From DAIDKA01 sp049792815 (GTDB lineage Bacteria > Pseudomonadota > Gammaproteobacteria > Steroidobacterales > Steroidobacteraceae), in assembly GCA_049792815.1 (NCBI GenBank), contig JBARBG010000030.1, forward strand, positions 35,399 through 99,398: a stretch of 64,000 nt of DNA, given 5' to 3'. The notes below the pieces were generated by a model that was given only the letters and a program-made list of their open reading frames with translations, was not told where the DNA came from and did not search any database. A program made the translations under genes and the position numbers. This document shows, piece by piece, positions 52,610 through 61,029 of the stretch. How positions within the stretch are numbered: position 1 is the first letter of the stretch; the number at the start of each line of letters is the position of its first letter.

Positions 52610-54031
52610 TCAGGGGAGTCGCGAGACGGCGCGTCCGCTTGAGGGCGCGCCGTTTCCCACTACTGGCGTGAAGCTGCCTGCAGCCATGGCAAGCTGCTGA
52701 ACCGGTCCGTAACGTTCGAGCCGCCCGCGCAGCTGGGCCGCATCACCCATCACGACCAGCGCCAGCTGCCGCCCGATCGGAAAGGCTGCGTCGATCACCT
52801 GGCGCGCATCCTCGAGGCTCGCGCGGCGCAGTGCCGGCCCATAGCCTTCGATGTATCCGGGATCGAGCCCATACAGTTCAAGCTCCGCCAGCTGTGCCGC
52901 CCAGTCGGCCGCGGTTTCAAGGTTCATGGGATACTGGCCCATGAGGTAGGAGCGCGCCGAATCCAGCATGGCCTGCGTGACGCCCGCGCGCTTCAGTTTC
53001 GCCAGGGTCGCAAGCGCCAGGTCAATCGCCCGCACGGTGTGGCGTGTTTCGGCGAAGCTGCGGATGGCGAACTCACCGGCCACGCGGCCACGCGTAAATC
53101 CGGATCCGGCGCCATATGAAAGGCCGGTCCTGACTCGCAGCTCGGTGTTCAACAGCGAAGTGAAGCGCCCGCCGAACAGTGCATTGACCAGATCAAGCGC
53201 AGCGCGCTTGGGATAGGCCCGATCCAGCCCCGTCGCCCCCAGCCAGAAATAGGCTTGCGCCGCACCGGGCGCGTCCACCAGCAGCACCCGGCGCTGCCGT
53301 AGTTTCAGGGTGGGCGCGAGCGTGGGCAACGCCGCGGCCGCCGCACGCCAGGTCGCGAAGCGTTGCCCGACTTGCGCCTTCAGCCACGCGGCATCGATGT
53401 CACCGGCCACCACCAGCACGGCACGGTCGGCACCGATGTGCCGGCGGTGATACTCGATCACATCACGCAGCGTGATCGCCTGCAGCGTGTCCTCGCTGCC
53501 CGTGGCCGGCCGACCGTAGGGATGGCCACCGAACAGCAGGCCGCGACCATATTGTGAGAGCAGCTCGGACGGATCGGAGTCCTTGAGGGAGCGTATATGG
53601 CCGATCTGCCGCTGCCTCTGGCGCGCAAACTCCGCCGCGGCAAAACGCGGCGCCATGACGGCGTCGGCCAGCAATGCCAGCATCCGCTCCTGGTCCTGGG
53701 CCAGGAACTGGCCGTTGACGCTGATGCATTCCGCCGCGGCGCTGGCCGCAAAGCTCCCCCCCGCCCCCTCGACGCTGAGCGCAAAGGCTGCGGCATCACG
53801 CTCACCCGCACCCTTGTCAAAAAGCCCCGCCGTGAGACTCGCAACTCCGGCGCGATCCGGCGGATCGCCCAGCGCACCGCCGCGTATCAGCAGCTGAAAG
53901 GCCACCAGCGGAACCGCGCGCCGCGGCACGATCACCAGGGTCATGCCATTGGCGAACACGATGCGCTCATGCGCCGGCACGCCAAAGCGTCGGCGGTTGA
54001 GTTCGATGATGCGGGCAACCGGGGACATCAC
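52610..54031 (-). CDS. M16-family peptidase, catalytically degenerate partner
   Basis: A 473-residue M16 (insulinase-like) protein. The fold is evident from VFANGMTLVIVPRRAVPLVAFQLLIRGG, the Arg/Tyr pair region RVRTGLSYGAGSGF and VVAGDID. The zinc motif HxxEH is missing; the equivalent place reads LTAGLFDKGAGERDA. Such inactive subunits pair with an active one to form the chamber, and the active gene lies directly upstream with an ATGA overlap. There is no obvious signal peptide at the chosen start. Confidence 0.88.
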   Translation of the reverse strand: MMSPVARIIELNRRRFGVPAHERIVFANGMTLVIVPRRAVPLVAFQLLIRGGALGDPPDRAGVASLTAGLFDKGAGERDAAAFALSVEGAGGSFAASAAAECISVNGQFLAQDQERMLALLADAVMAPRFAAAEFARQRQRQIGHIRSLKDSDPSELLSQYGRGLLFGGHPYGRPATGSEDTLQAITLRDVIEYHRRHIGADRAVLVVAGDIDAAWLKAQVGQRFATWRAAAAALPTLAPTLKLRQRRVLLVDAPGAAQAYFWLGATGLDRAYPKRAALDLVNALFGGRFTSLLNTELRVRTGLSYGAGSGFTRGRVAGEFAIRSFAETRHTVRAIDLALATLAKLKRAGVTQAMLDSARSYLMGQYPMNLETAADWAAQLAELELYGLDPGYIEGYGPALRRASLEDARQVIDAAFPIGRQLALVVMGDAAQLRGRLERYGPVQQLAMAAGSFTPVVGNGAPSSGRAVSRLP

Positions 54032-55344
54032 GGCACTAGCATGCCGACGGTGCGCCGGCGCGGATCAAGTAGCAGGCGCGCCGCCGCGGCGATCTCCTCC
54101 CGCGTCACGGCGGCATGCCGTTCAGGCGCCTGGAACAACTGTTGCCAGCCGCCGCGCAGCGCCTCGTACTCACCCAGCAGATGCGCCTTGCCATCGATGG
54201 TCGACAGCTGCTTCCAGAAGCCCGCGGCATTGAGGTTGCGCGCACGTGCGAGGTCCACCTCATCCAGGCCCGCGGCGGCGATGCCGGCAAGCTCGGTATC
54301 GATGATGTCGCGCGCCGCATGCGGATCGATGCCCTCAGCCAGCGTGAACCAGAACCAGCACAGCGCGGGATCAAAACCCTGATGCCACTCGGCTGACACG
54401 TCCTGCGCAACCATGCGCTGCTCGACCAGCAGGCGGTGCAGCCGCGAAGCATTGCCGTCCGCCAGCGCCGTCAGCAGCAGATTCAGCGCCGGCCCCAGCG
54501 GATCATCGGCCGCCGGTGCCTTGTAGGCGTACTGCAGCAGCGCCATCTGCGCCGCACGCCGCACCACGACGCGCCGTTCACCGACCTGTTCGGGCTCGCG
54601 CACGCGGATCGCGGGCGGATCGGGCTGGCGCGGCAGCTGCCCCAGGTGCCGCCGCGCCAGCGCGAAGGCCTCCTCGTGGCTCACATCCCCGACCAGCACT
54701 ATGGTCTGGTTGTTGGGCGCGTAGTAAGTGCGATAAAACTGCCACAGATCGTCGGCAGTCCAATTGCCGATGTCGGCGGGCAAGCCGATGGTTGGAAACC
54801 GGTAGGGGTGCGCAAGGAACGCCCGGGCCTGCACCTGTTCACTCAGGTAAGCCGCATTGTTGTCATCGACGCGCAGCAGACGCTCCGAATACACCACGCC
54901 GCGCTCACTTTCGATCAGCTTCGGATCCAGACTCAGGCCCTGAATGCGGTCGGCCTCCAGTGCAAACACCAGATCCAGAGCGCCACGCGGGAACCAGTCC
55001 TGATAGACCGTCACGTCGTCGCAGGTGAAGGCATTGTTGGAACCGCCCTGGGCTTCCATCAGACGGTCGAATTCGCCGGCGCCATGGCGCGCCGTGCCGT
55101 TGAACATCATGTGTTCAAAGAAATGCGCCAATCCGGTCAGCCCGGCCACTTCGTTGCGACTGCCGACGCGCACCCAGTTATGAAGCGCCACGCTGGGGAT
55201 CGCGTGGTCCGACCACACGATGACCTTCAGCCCGTTAGCCAGAACCTGTGAACGCACGGCGGCCTGGCCCGGCACCAGCGCGGTACCCAGCGCGGCGCGG
55301 GCGGACTGACGACGCGGCAGCGGCGGAGAGCCTGGCCTGTTCAT
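54028..55344 (-). CDS. M16-family zinc metallopeptidase, active subunit
   Basis: A 438-residue M16 peptidase with the inverted zinc motif HxxEH in LAHFFEHMMFNGTARHG and the third ligand Glu in LIESERGVVYSERL. SDHAIPSVALHNWVRVGSRNE and YYAPNNQTIVLVGDV are family blocks. Paired active/inactive M16 genes occur in many proteobacteria. The N-terminal ~25 residues are Pro/Arg-rich rather than a clear signal peptide, so location is uncertain. The second gene starts in its stop codon. Upstream is the small-RNA-bearing intergenic region. Confidence 0.9.
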   Translation of the reverse strand: MNRPGSPPLPRRQSARAALGTALVPGQAAVRSQVLANGLKVIVWSDHAIPSVALHNWVRVGSRNEVAGLTGLAHFFEHMMFNGTARHGAGEFDRLMEAQGGSNNAFTCDDVTVYQDWFPRGALDLVFALEADRIQGLSLDPKLIESERGVVYSERLLRVDDNNAAYLSEQVQARAFLAHPYRFPTIGLPADIGNWTADDLWQFYRTYYAPNNQTIVLVGDVSHEEAFALARRHLGQLPRQPDPPAIRVREPEQVGERRVVVRRAAQMALLQYAYKAPAADDPLGPALNLLLTALADGNASRLHRLLVEQRMVAQDVSAEWHQGFDPALCWFWFTLAEGIDPHAARDIIDTELAGIAAAGLDEVDLARARNLNAAGFWKQLSTIDGKAHLLGEYEALRGGWQQLFQAPERHAAVTREEIAAAARLLLDPRRRTVGMLVP

Positions 55345-55565
55345 GCATTCCCTTGGTGGATGGTCGGACCAGCCTGAAGCGGCCGGGACGGGAGCAGGCA
55401 GGTATGCCCGCAGTGGAATTTTAGCCCCTGCCGCAGTCCGCCACTCACCCGACAGTAGACCCCATGGGTTAAAGTTTGTTCACGGGGAAATCGCGCGAAT
55501 TTGGCTTGTTTTGCGCCATTTCCTTGCGAATTAGGCGCTTGCGGGCGGTACCGCCGACAGCGCGC

Positions 55566-55603
55566 AAAAAAAGGCCGCGAGCGCTTGAAAGTGCATCGCG
55601 GCC
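55566..55603 (-). terminator. Rho-independent terminator of the candidate small RNA
   Basis: On the minus strand GGCCGCGA and TCGCGGCC form a perfect 8-bp outer stem, extended inward by a near-perfect stem, followed by seven Ts (55572-55566). On the plus strand no U-run follows. The orientation rules out the M16 genes (which begin to the left) and fits a short transcript from the right. Confidence 0.88.
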
Positions 55604-55641
55604 AGTTCGAATGCGAACACCGGGGGAGTTGTTCGCGTCGT
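55566..55641 (-). ncRNA. Candidate sigma-54-dependent small RNA
   Basis: An inferred ~76-base transcript in the 490-base gap between the M16 pair and the bactofilin gene. A near-consensus sigma-54 promoter places its start at about 55641. Reading the minus strand, the first hairpin is GCGAACA/TGTTCGC (55636-55613) with a 10-base loop containing CCCCC, able to pair with G-rich ribosome binding sites. The second hairpin is the terminator. No coding frame of note lies on either strand. It matches no RNA family I recognise. Confidence 0.6.
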
Positions 55642-55649
55642 GGTTTTGT

Positions 55650-55670
55650 TAAAGCAAAGCCTGTGCCAAT
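55650..55670 (-). promoter_or_regulatory. Near-consensus sigma-54 (-24/-12) promoter
   Basis: Minus strand TTGGCACAGGCTTTGCTT (55669-55652). Compared with TGGCACG-N4-TTGCW only one position differs (A for G). The invariant GG (55667-55666) and GC (55655-55654) have the required 10-base separation. It points at the terminator about 50-75 bases downstream. Confidence 0.75.
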
Positions 55671-55835
55671 GTTCAAACTGCTTGATTTTCGGATACTTAC
55701 GGATCTACGGCCAAGGCGGCGCATCTGACGTAATGTGTCAGGAACTGACGTGGCGCGCCGCTGTGGTCCCATGGCGGGCCATTAGGCCGTGCATGCGTCA
55801 CAATGCTTGCGGTTTTGTTTCATCACAGGAAGGCC

Positions 55836-56231
55836 ATGGCGGACACACCCAAACGGCGACTGCTGGATCAGCTGGGTGCCGGGCCCACCTACGTGGCCGC
55901 AGGCAGCCGCTTCACCGGGGATCTCGAGGTTCCCGGCGCGCTGGTGATGTGCGGCCAGGTGCGCGGCGACGGGGATGTCAAAGGGGCGTTGAGCGTGGCG
56001 GCAGGTGCGCGCTGGGAGGGCGAAGTGCATGCGCGCAGCGGCGTCGTCGCCGGCGCCATAGTGGGTGCCGTGCGGGTTGACGAGAAGCTGGAGATCCGCG
56101 CCACGGCCCAGATCCGCGGCCGGGTCACGGCGCGCAGCCTCGCGATTGCCAAGGGCGCTGTCATTGAGGGCGAGGTCACCGTGACCAGCGGCGAACCCAT
56201 CGTCAGATTCGAGGAAAAGCGCGCGCCCTGA
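55836..56231 (+). CDS. Bactofilin family protein (first copy)
   Basis: A 131-residue bactofilin. The central right-handed beta-helix consists of short Gly/Val-rich turns (SRFTGDLEVPGALVMCGQVRG, GDVKGALSVAAGARWEGEVHA), with non-structured ends. Bactofilins polymerise without nucleotides at the membrane and organise cell-wall growth or pole structures. ATG 55836 follows CAGGAAGG. This copy lies next to a YheT-like hydrolase; a second bactofilin lies about 6 kb downstream. Confidence 0.87.
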   Translation: MADTPKRRLLDQLGAGPTYVAAGSRFTGDLEVPGALVMCGQVRGDGDVKGALSVAAGARWEGEVHARSGVVAGAIVGAVRVDEKLEIRATAQIRGRVTARSLAIAKGAVIEGEVTVTSGEPIVRFEEKRAP

Positions 56232-56247
56232 AGCCTGAGTTGCGCCC

Positions 56248-57246
56248 TCAGCGCGCCAGCTGCGCAACCACTGCATTCTCGGCCCAGGTGTCGCCGCTCA
56301 GTCCCAGCAGAAAGCCGCAATGTCCGCCGCAGGGTGTGACCAGCGCGCGCAGATTGGATGAGGCCGCGAGGCGGGTGATGTCGCCCACCGGTACGATCGG
56401 ATCATCCGCCGCGGTGATGATGGTCGCGGGAACCGCGAGCCCCGCAAGCCGCCGCCCGGTGATTGCATAACCATCCAGGTACTCTTCAAGAGAGTTGAAT
56501 TCGGTGTAACGCTCCACCAGCGCGGCCGTCATCTGCCGCAGACTCACGCAACCTTCCAGATCGCCGAATCGATAATGCTGCGGCCAGGCACTCTGCTTGG
56601 CGCGCAGCGATGCGCTCCACTTGCGCACGAAGTAACGCTGGTAGACGCTTAAGCCCGATTCGATGGCGGTGAGCGTGGCGCGCGGCTCGAGCACCGGCGA
56701 GATGGCCACGACGCTGGCGATCTTCAATCCTGCCTGCGGCGCGGCCGCGGCCACGCGCAGCAGGAAATTGCCGCCCAGCGAAAAACCCGCCAGATGCAGC
56801 GGCAGACCCTCGAACTGCTCCTGGGCGCGGCGCACCGCGCCGATGACTTCCGGCAGCCGACAGGAATGAAACAACCCCGGGTTCAGCGCCTGGGTGCCAC
56901 CATGATCGCGAAGATTCAGGCGCAGTATTTCAAAGCCGCTGGCCAGAAGACGGCGCGCCAGGGCCAGCATGTACATCGCGTCGGTATCGCCCTCCCAGCC
57001 ATGCAGCATGAGTACGGCGCCGCTGGGAGTGGGTCGGATCGCAGGCGTGTGATACGCGAGCAGGCGCACGTCATCGCCGCAGTCCAGGAGCAGCGGGCGA
57101 CTGTGCTCGCGGAGGTGGGCGTAGCGCCACTTCAGGATGGCACGGCGCAGCGACAGGCTGGGCAGGATGGACTGCACATGCGCATTGCGCAGCCACCACG
57201 GCGGCCTGAAGCCCGTCTCCTGGGCATATTCCAGTGTCGCTTCCAA
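56248..57246 (-). CDS. YheT-like alpha/beta hydrolase
   Basis: A 332-residue alpha/beta hydrolase of the YheT/ABHD1-3 type. The N-terminal FRPPWWLRNAHVQSILPSL is a family mark. The triad is recognisable: nucleophile Ser in AGFSLGGN, Asp in AADDPIVP and His in GGHCGF. Substrate unknown, possibly an ester or lipid. Its ATG lies 6 bases after the stop of the receiver-domain gene, suggesting an operon. Converges on the first bactofilin gene with a 16-base gap. Confidence 0.9.
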   Translation of the reverse strand: MEATLEYAQETGFRPPWWLRNAHVQSILPSLSLRRAILKWRYAHLREHSRPLLLDCGDDVRLLAYHTPAIRPTPSGAVLMLHGWEGDTDAMYMLALARRLLASGFEILRLNLRDHGGTQALNPGLFHSCRLPEVIGAVRRAQEQFEGLPLHLAGFSLGGNFLLRVAAAAPQAGLKIASVVAISPVLEPRATLTAIESGLSVYQRYFVRKWSASLRAKQSAWPQHYRFGDLEGCVSLRQMTAALVERYTEFNSLEEYLDGYAITGRRLAGLAVPATIITAADDPIVPVGDITRLAASSNLRALVTPCGGHCGFLLGLSGDTWAENAVVAQLAR

Positions 57247-57252
57247 TGGCTG

Positions 57253-58539
57253 CTAGCGGACGTGGATCTCGATCCGGTTGTTGGCGCCGGCGGCGCGGTT
57301 CCACTCCCCGGCCGTGAGCGTGTCAGTCAGCGGTGGATAGCCCGCGCTGCCGGTGCCGTCGCCGCCGCTGACCTGGACGTGGATCTGGTCGTGACTGCTG
57401 GCGCGTAGCGCGCCCATCAGATCCGCGAGCACCACGGGAATGCGCACCCCGCTGCCCGGCTGATCGGTGGCGGCGGCGGAAACCGTATCGCAGCGGGCAT
57501 ACGGCAGGTCATCAGGTGCCAGGGAATAGCCATCGGTGGCGTTACCGACCAGGCAGAACCGGCCGCTGTAGGTCCTGATGTCGACATTGCCCTGGAAACC
57601 CTGGGCCGCGAGCCGGTCAAAAAGCTGCCGTATGGCATCCAGGCGCGTACCGCTGAAGGGCTCGGTGCCGTAGGGCACGCTCTGGACGATGGGTTTGAGG
57701 ATGGGAGGCGGGGCGGCCTGGGGGGCCGCCGCGGCCGCCACCTCGGGTGCCGCTGGAACACCTTCGGCAGGCGCCTGCCCACCGGGCGGGACCACCGTGA
57801 GCTGCGCCAGTTGCGTCTCAACCGCTGCCAGGCGCGAGCCTTGCGCTGAGAAGACGACGGCCAGTACGGCACAGGCGCCGGCCATCGCGGCCACCAGCAG
57901 CCACGGCAACCAGGCGGTGCGCGGTGCCTGCGGTTCGCCAGGCGCGGTACGCGGGTGCTGCTCCTGCAGCACAGCGCGCATGTCGGCGAGCAACCGGTCA
58001 CCCTGGCCGTCGAAGCCGCTGAGCACCGTACGGCGCAGTTCAAGGAGCTGCTCACGCAGCGTGCCCTCGGTGTAGAGGGACGGGTACGTGCTGCCATGAT
58101 GCTGATCATCGTTCGCCGCCCCGACCAGCTCGACGGGCCGGAAACTGGACTGCTCGTTGCTGCGCCGATCCGCCGCCAGGTTCAGCTGGTAGAGCACCTT
58201 GGTGACGTCCGCCGGCTTGACCTGCTTGGGCATCACGCCGATGGCGCCCAGGGCGCGTGCCTGACCCACGTACAGCTCTCCTTCCTGAGAGGTGTACATC
58301 ATGATCGGAATGGTGGCGGTTCGCGGGTTGTTCTTGATGATCTGCACGGCCTGCAGGCCATCCATTCCGGCCATCATGTGATCCATGAAGATGGCATCGG
58401 GACGATGCGTGCCGAGGTACTCGATCGCAAGCTCCGCCGACTCCGCGGTGTCCACCTCGATGGCATGTTTTTGCAGAATACGGGCCAGAGACAGTCGTGC
58501 CGACTTCGAGTCGTCTACGATCAACGCCCGTTTGCCCAT
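57253..58539 (-). CDS. Membrane-anchored receiver-domain protein with periplasmic C-terminus
   Basis: A 428-residue protein of unusual layout. Residues 1-120 are a CheY-like receiver (DD at 9-10, phospho-acceptor Asp53 in FMDHMMAGMDG, Thr/Ser in MYTSQEGE, Lys105). A linker follows. A single membrane helix (about 208-231, LPWLLVAAMAGACAVLAVVF) leads to a short coiled coil, a Pro/Ala linker and a C-terminal domain ending WNRAAGANNRIEIHVR, reminiscent of OmpA-like ends. With the receiver in the cytoplasm the tail would be periplasmic. No kinase gene is adjacent. The start at 58539 begins the receiver exactly. Confidence 0.78.
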   Translation of the reverse strand: MGKRALIVDDSKSARLSLARILQKHAIEVDTAESAELAIEYLGTHRPDAIFMDHMMAGMDGLQAVQIIKNNPRTATIPIMMYTSQEGELYVGQARALGAIGVMPKQVKPADVTKVLYQLNLAADRRSNEQSSFRPVELVGAANDDQHHGSTYPSLYTEGTLREQLLELRRTVLSGFDGQGDRLLADMRAVLQEQHPRTAPGEPQAPRTAWLPWLLVAAMAGACAVLAVVFSAQGSRLAAVETQLAQLTVVPPGGQAPAEGVPAAPEVAAAAAPQAAPPPILKPIVQSVPYGTEPFSGTRLDAIRQLFDRLAAQGFQGNVDIRTYSGRFCLVGNATDGYSLAPDDLPYARCDTVSAAATDQPGSGVRIPVVLADLMGALRASSHDQIHVQVSGGDGTGSAGYPPLTDTLTAGEWNRAAGANNRIEIHVR

Positions 58540-58605
58540 GACCCAAGTGTAGCGTAGTTGGCACGCCGTTCCCGCCACCGCAACGTCGCGGATCGCAGAC
58601 GCTCT

Positions 58606-59145
58606 TTAGCCCAACGCCAGGCCCAGTTGCGCCAGGAGGCCGCCGATGGCCGCGCCGACCAGCACGTCGGTGGGGTAGTGCAGTCCGAGCACCACGCGCG
58701 AGGCGGCCACCAGGGAAGTGAACGGCACCAGCACCCAGCCGAGCTCGGGGAAGTGGGCCACGGCCTGCCAGGTGAAGGCCACGGCATGCAGGGTATGGCC
58801 CGAAGGGAAGCTGTAGCGATCCAGCGGCGCGCCGTGCAGCGAGATGCCGCTGTGAGTGATGAAGGGGCGCTCGCGCACCAGGGTGTGCTTGAGCAGCTTG
58901 TAGAGCACCACGCCGATGAGGCCGATGAGCGCCATGGCCAGCACCGGTCGCAGCGCCGCGCGACCCCGTACCAGTGTCAGTAACAGCAGCAGGGCATACC
59001 AGATCACGCCATCACCGAGGCGGCTGACCACCAGGAAGGCCCGGCGCACCGGCGAACGCCGGCTCAACGCATTGAGGGTCCGGCAGATGCCGAATTCTGC
59101 AGCGTCCACGCGCGCCACGAAGGTGCTTAGAGTTCCGGCCTTCAT
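58606..59145 (-). CDS. PAP2-family membrane phosphatase
   Basis: A 179-residue polytopic phosphatase. All three PAP2 motifs are intact: KHTLVRERP (K-x6-RP), the PSGH of YSFPSGHTLHA and SRVVLGLHYPTD (SR-x5-H-x3-D). It probably dephosphorylates undecaprenyl pyrophosphate or phosphatidate on the periplasmic face. The ATG at 59145 is used; an in-frame ATG at 59172 adds nine residues. It lies 66 bases before the receiver gene and may be independent. Confidence 0.88.
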   Translation of the reverse strand: MKAGTLSTFVARVDAAEFGICRTLNALSRRSPVRRAFLVVSRLGDGVIWYALLLLLTLVRGRAALRPVLAMALIGLIGVVLYKLLKHTLVRERPFITHSGISLHGAPLDRYSFPSGHTLHAVAFTWQAVAHFPELGWVLVPFTSLVAASRVVLGLHYPTDVLVGAAIGGLLAQLGLALG

Positions 59146-59234
59146 AAGGCCGACAGCCTCGCAATGCTGCAAGGCGATTCAGTGACTGAATCGTGAAGGT
59201 TTTGTTGCCATGCACACCGGGCGTGAACCGGGTC

Positions 59235-60047
59235 TCAGTCGCGGATGCCGCGCCCCGCATTCATCATCACCACCGCGGTGGTAAACAGCGCCACCGCCAG
59301 TCCAATGGTTATGGCAAAGGAGACCGGGATATTCACATCCGAGACGCCAAAGAAGCCGAAGCGGAAGGCATTCACCATATACATAATCGGATTGGCGTAG
59401 GACACGGCCTGCGCCCAGTTCGGCAGGATGTGGATCGAATAGAAGGTTCCGGCGAAGTATGTGAGCGGCGTCAGCACGAAAGTCGGTATCCAGTTCACCT
59501 GGTCGAAGTTCTTGGCCAGCAACGCGTTGATGAAGCCCCCCAGCGAAAACACGATCGAGGTGAAGAGCACCGCGCCGATGATGATGAACGGGTGCAGCAC
59601 GTGCAGATTGGCGAACAGCAGCGAGACCACCGTCACCACGCTGCCGACCAGCAGGCCGCGCAGCAGGCCGCCGGCCACGTAGCCGGCGACGATGAGCCAG
59701 TTGGGCAGGGGCGAGACCAGCAGTTCCTCGATGTGCTTGCCGAATTTCGCGCCAAAAAACGATGCGACCACATTGCCGTAGGAGTTCTGGATCACGCTCA
59801 TCATGATCAGACCGGGCGCGATGAACTGCAGGTACTTGTAGCCGCCCATCTGACCGACGCGGCTGCCGATCACGCTGCCGAAGATGGTGAAGTACAAGGT
59901 CGCCTGCACCGCCGGTGGCACCAGGGTCTGGCCCCAGATCCGAATGATGCGGCCATACTCACGGATGATGATGGTCTTGAAGCCGCACCAGTTGACTTGC
60001 GCCAGGTTCACCGGCTGTGGCAGGTCGGTTTTCACTTTCGCATCCAT
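59235..60047 (-). CDS. yadH: ABC-2 type transporter permease (YadH-like)
   Basis: A 270-residue ABC-2 permease with six membrane segments. TLVPPAVQATLYFTIFGSVIGSRVG, FGKHIEELLVSPLPNW and FYSIHILPNWAQAVSYANPIMYMVNAFRFG are characteristic of YadH. It pairs with the ATPase gene, whose stop overlaps its ATG (TGATG). The substrate of YadGH is unknown; related systems export drugs or polysaccharides. No membrane fusion protein gene is nearby. Confidence 0.9.
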   Translation of the reverse strand: MDAKVKTDLPQPVNLAQVNWCGFKTIIIREYGRIIRIWGQTLVPPAVQATLYFTIFGSVIGSRVGQMGGYKYLQFIAPGLIMMSVIQNSYGNVVASFFGAKFGKHIEELLVSPLPNWLIVAGYVAGGLLRGLLVGSVVTVVSLLFANLHVLHPFIIIGAVLFTSIVFSLGGFINALLAKNFDQVNWIPTFVLTPLTYFAGTFYSIHILPNWAQAVSYANPIMYMVNAFRFGFFGVSDVNIPVSFAITIGLAVALFTTAVVMMNAGRGIRD

Positions 60048-60982
60048 CAGCCGCCGGCTCCTGCAGCCTGCGACCGGCCTTCGACCAGCCGCATGAAGAT
60101 TTCCTCCAGGCGATTGACCTTGTTGCGCAAGCTGACGACGTGAATCCCCATCTGGGTCAGGCCGAGGAAGATCTCATTGACCGACTGCTCACGGGACACC
60201 TCCACCTCCAGCGTGTGGGCGTCCACCAGCGTGGTTGGAAAACCCGCCAGCGCCGGCGCCGCACTCAGCGGCTCGCGCAGGTTCAGCACGAAGGTCTCGG
60301 TGTTCAGACGCGACAGCAGGCTGCTCATGCGGTCGCGCTCGGCGATGCGCCCGTCATCGATGATGGCGATGTTGCGGCACAGGGTCTCGGCCTCTTCGAG
60401 GTAGTGCGTGGTCAGTATGATGGTGGTGCCACTGTCGTTGATCTGGCGCAGGAAGTCCCACATGGAGCGGCGGATCTCGATATCAACGCCGGCCGTGGGC
60501 TCATCCAGGATGAGCAGCCGCGGCTCGTGCATCAGCGCCCGCGCGATCATCAGGCGCCGCTTCATGCCGCCGGAGAGGCCGCGGGCCATTGAGTCGCGCT
60601 TCTCCCACAGGTTCAGCTGCTTCAGGTATTTCTCAGCGCGCTCACGCGCGATGCGGCGCCTGATTCCGTAGAAGCCCGCCTGGTTGACGACAATGGTCAG
60701 CGGCGATTCGAACATGTTGAAATTCAGCTCCTGCGGCACCACGCCGATGCAGGATTTGGCGGCCTCCAGTTCCCGGTCGATGTCGTGGCCGAACACCTGG
60801 ACGGTGCCGGAGGATTTGGTGACCAGTGAAGTGGTGATGCCGATGAGAGTCGTCTTGCCGGCGCCGTTGGGGCCCAGCAGCGCGAAGAAGTCGCCCTGCT
60901 CGACCTCCAGGTCTATGCCCTTGAGGGCCTGTACACCGTTCTTGTAGGTCTTGGTCAGTGCCTTGACTGAAAGCGCATGCAT
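60047..60982 (-). CDS. yadG: ABC transporter ATP-binding protein (YadG-like)
   Basis: A 311-residue ATPase. Walker A GPNGAGKTT, Q-loop VVPQELNF, signature LSGGMKRRL, Walker B LLILDEPTAGVD and switch His in TTHYLEE are complete. The ~90-residue C-terminal extension is usual for exporter ATPases. ATG 60982 (MHALSVKALTK) is chosen over an upstream non-conserved extension. It is coupled to the permease gene by a one-base overlap. Confidence 0.92.
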   Translation of the reverse strand: MHALSVKALTKTYKNGVQALKGIDLEVEQGDFFALLGPNGAGKTTLIGITTSLVTKSSGTVQVFGHDIDRELEAAKSCIGVVPQELNFNMFESPLTIVVNQAGFYGIRRRIARERAEKYLKQLNLWEKRDSMARGLSGGMKRRLMIARALMHEPRLLILDEPTAGVDIEIRRSMWDFLRQINDSGTTIILTTHYLEEAETLCRNIAIIDDGRIAERDRMSSLLSRLNTETFVLNLREPLSAAPALAGFPTTLVDAHTLEVEVSREQSVNEIFLGLTQMGIHVVSLRNKVNRLEEIFMRLVEGRSQAAGAGG

Positions 60983-61029
60983 GGGCGCGAGAGGGTAGCA
61001 CAACAAGCCGGTGGCCCGGCTCGGCGGCA

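Noticed and set aside
55604..55835. Small open frames on the plus strand in the M16-bactofilin gap.
   Set aside because: No ribosome binding site and no protein-like composition; the sequence is better explained by the sigma-54 promoter and small RNA.
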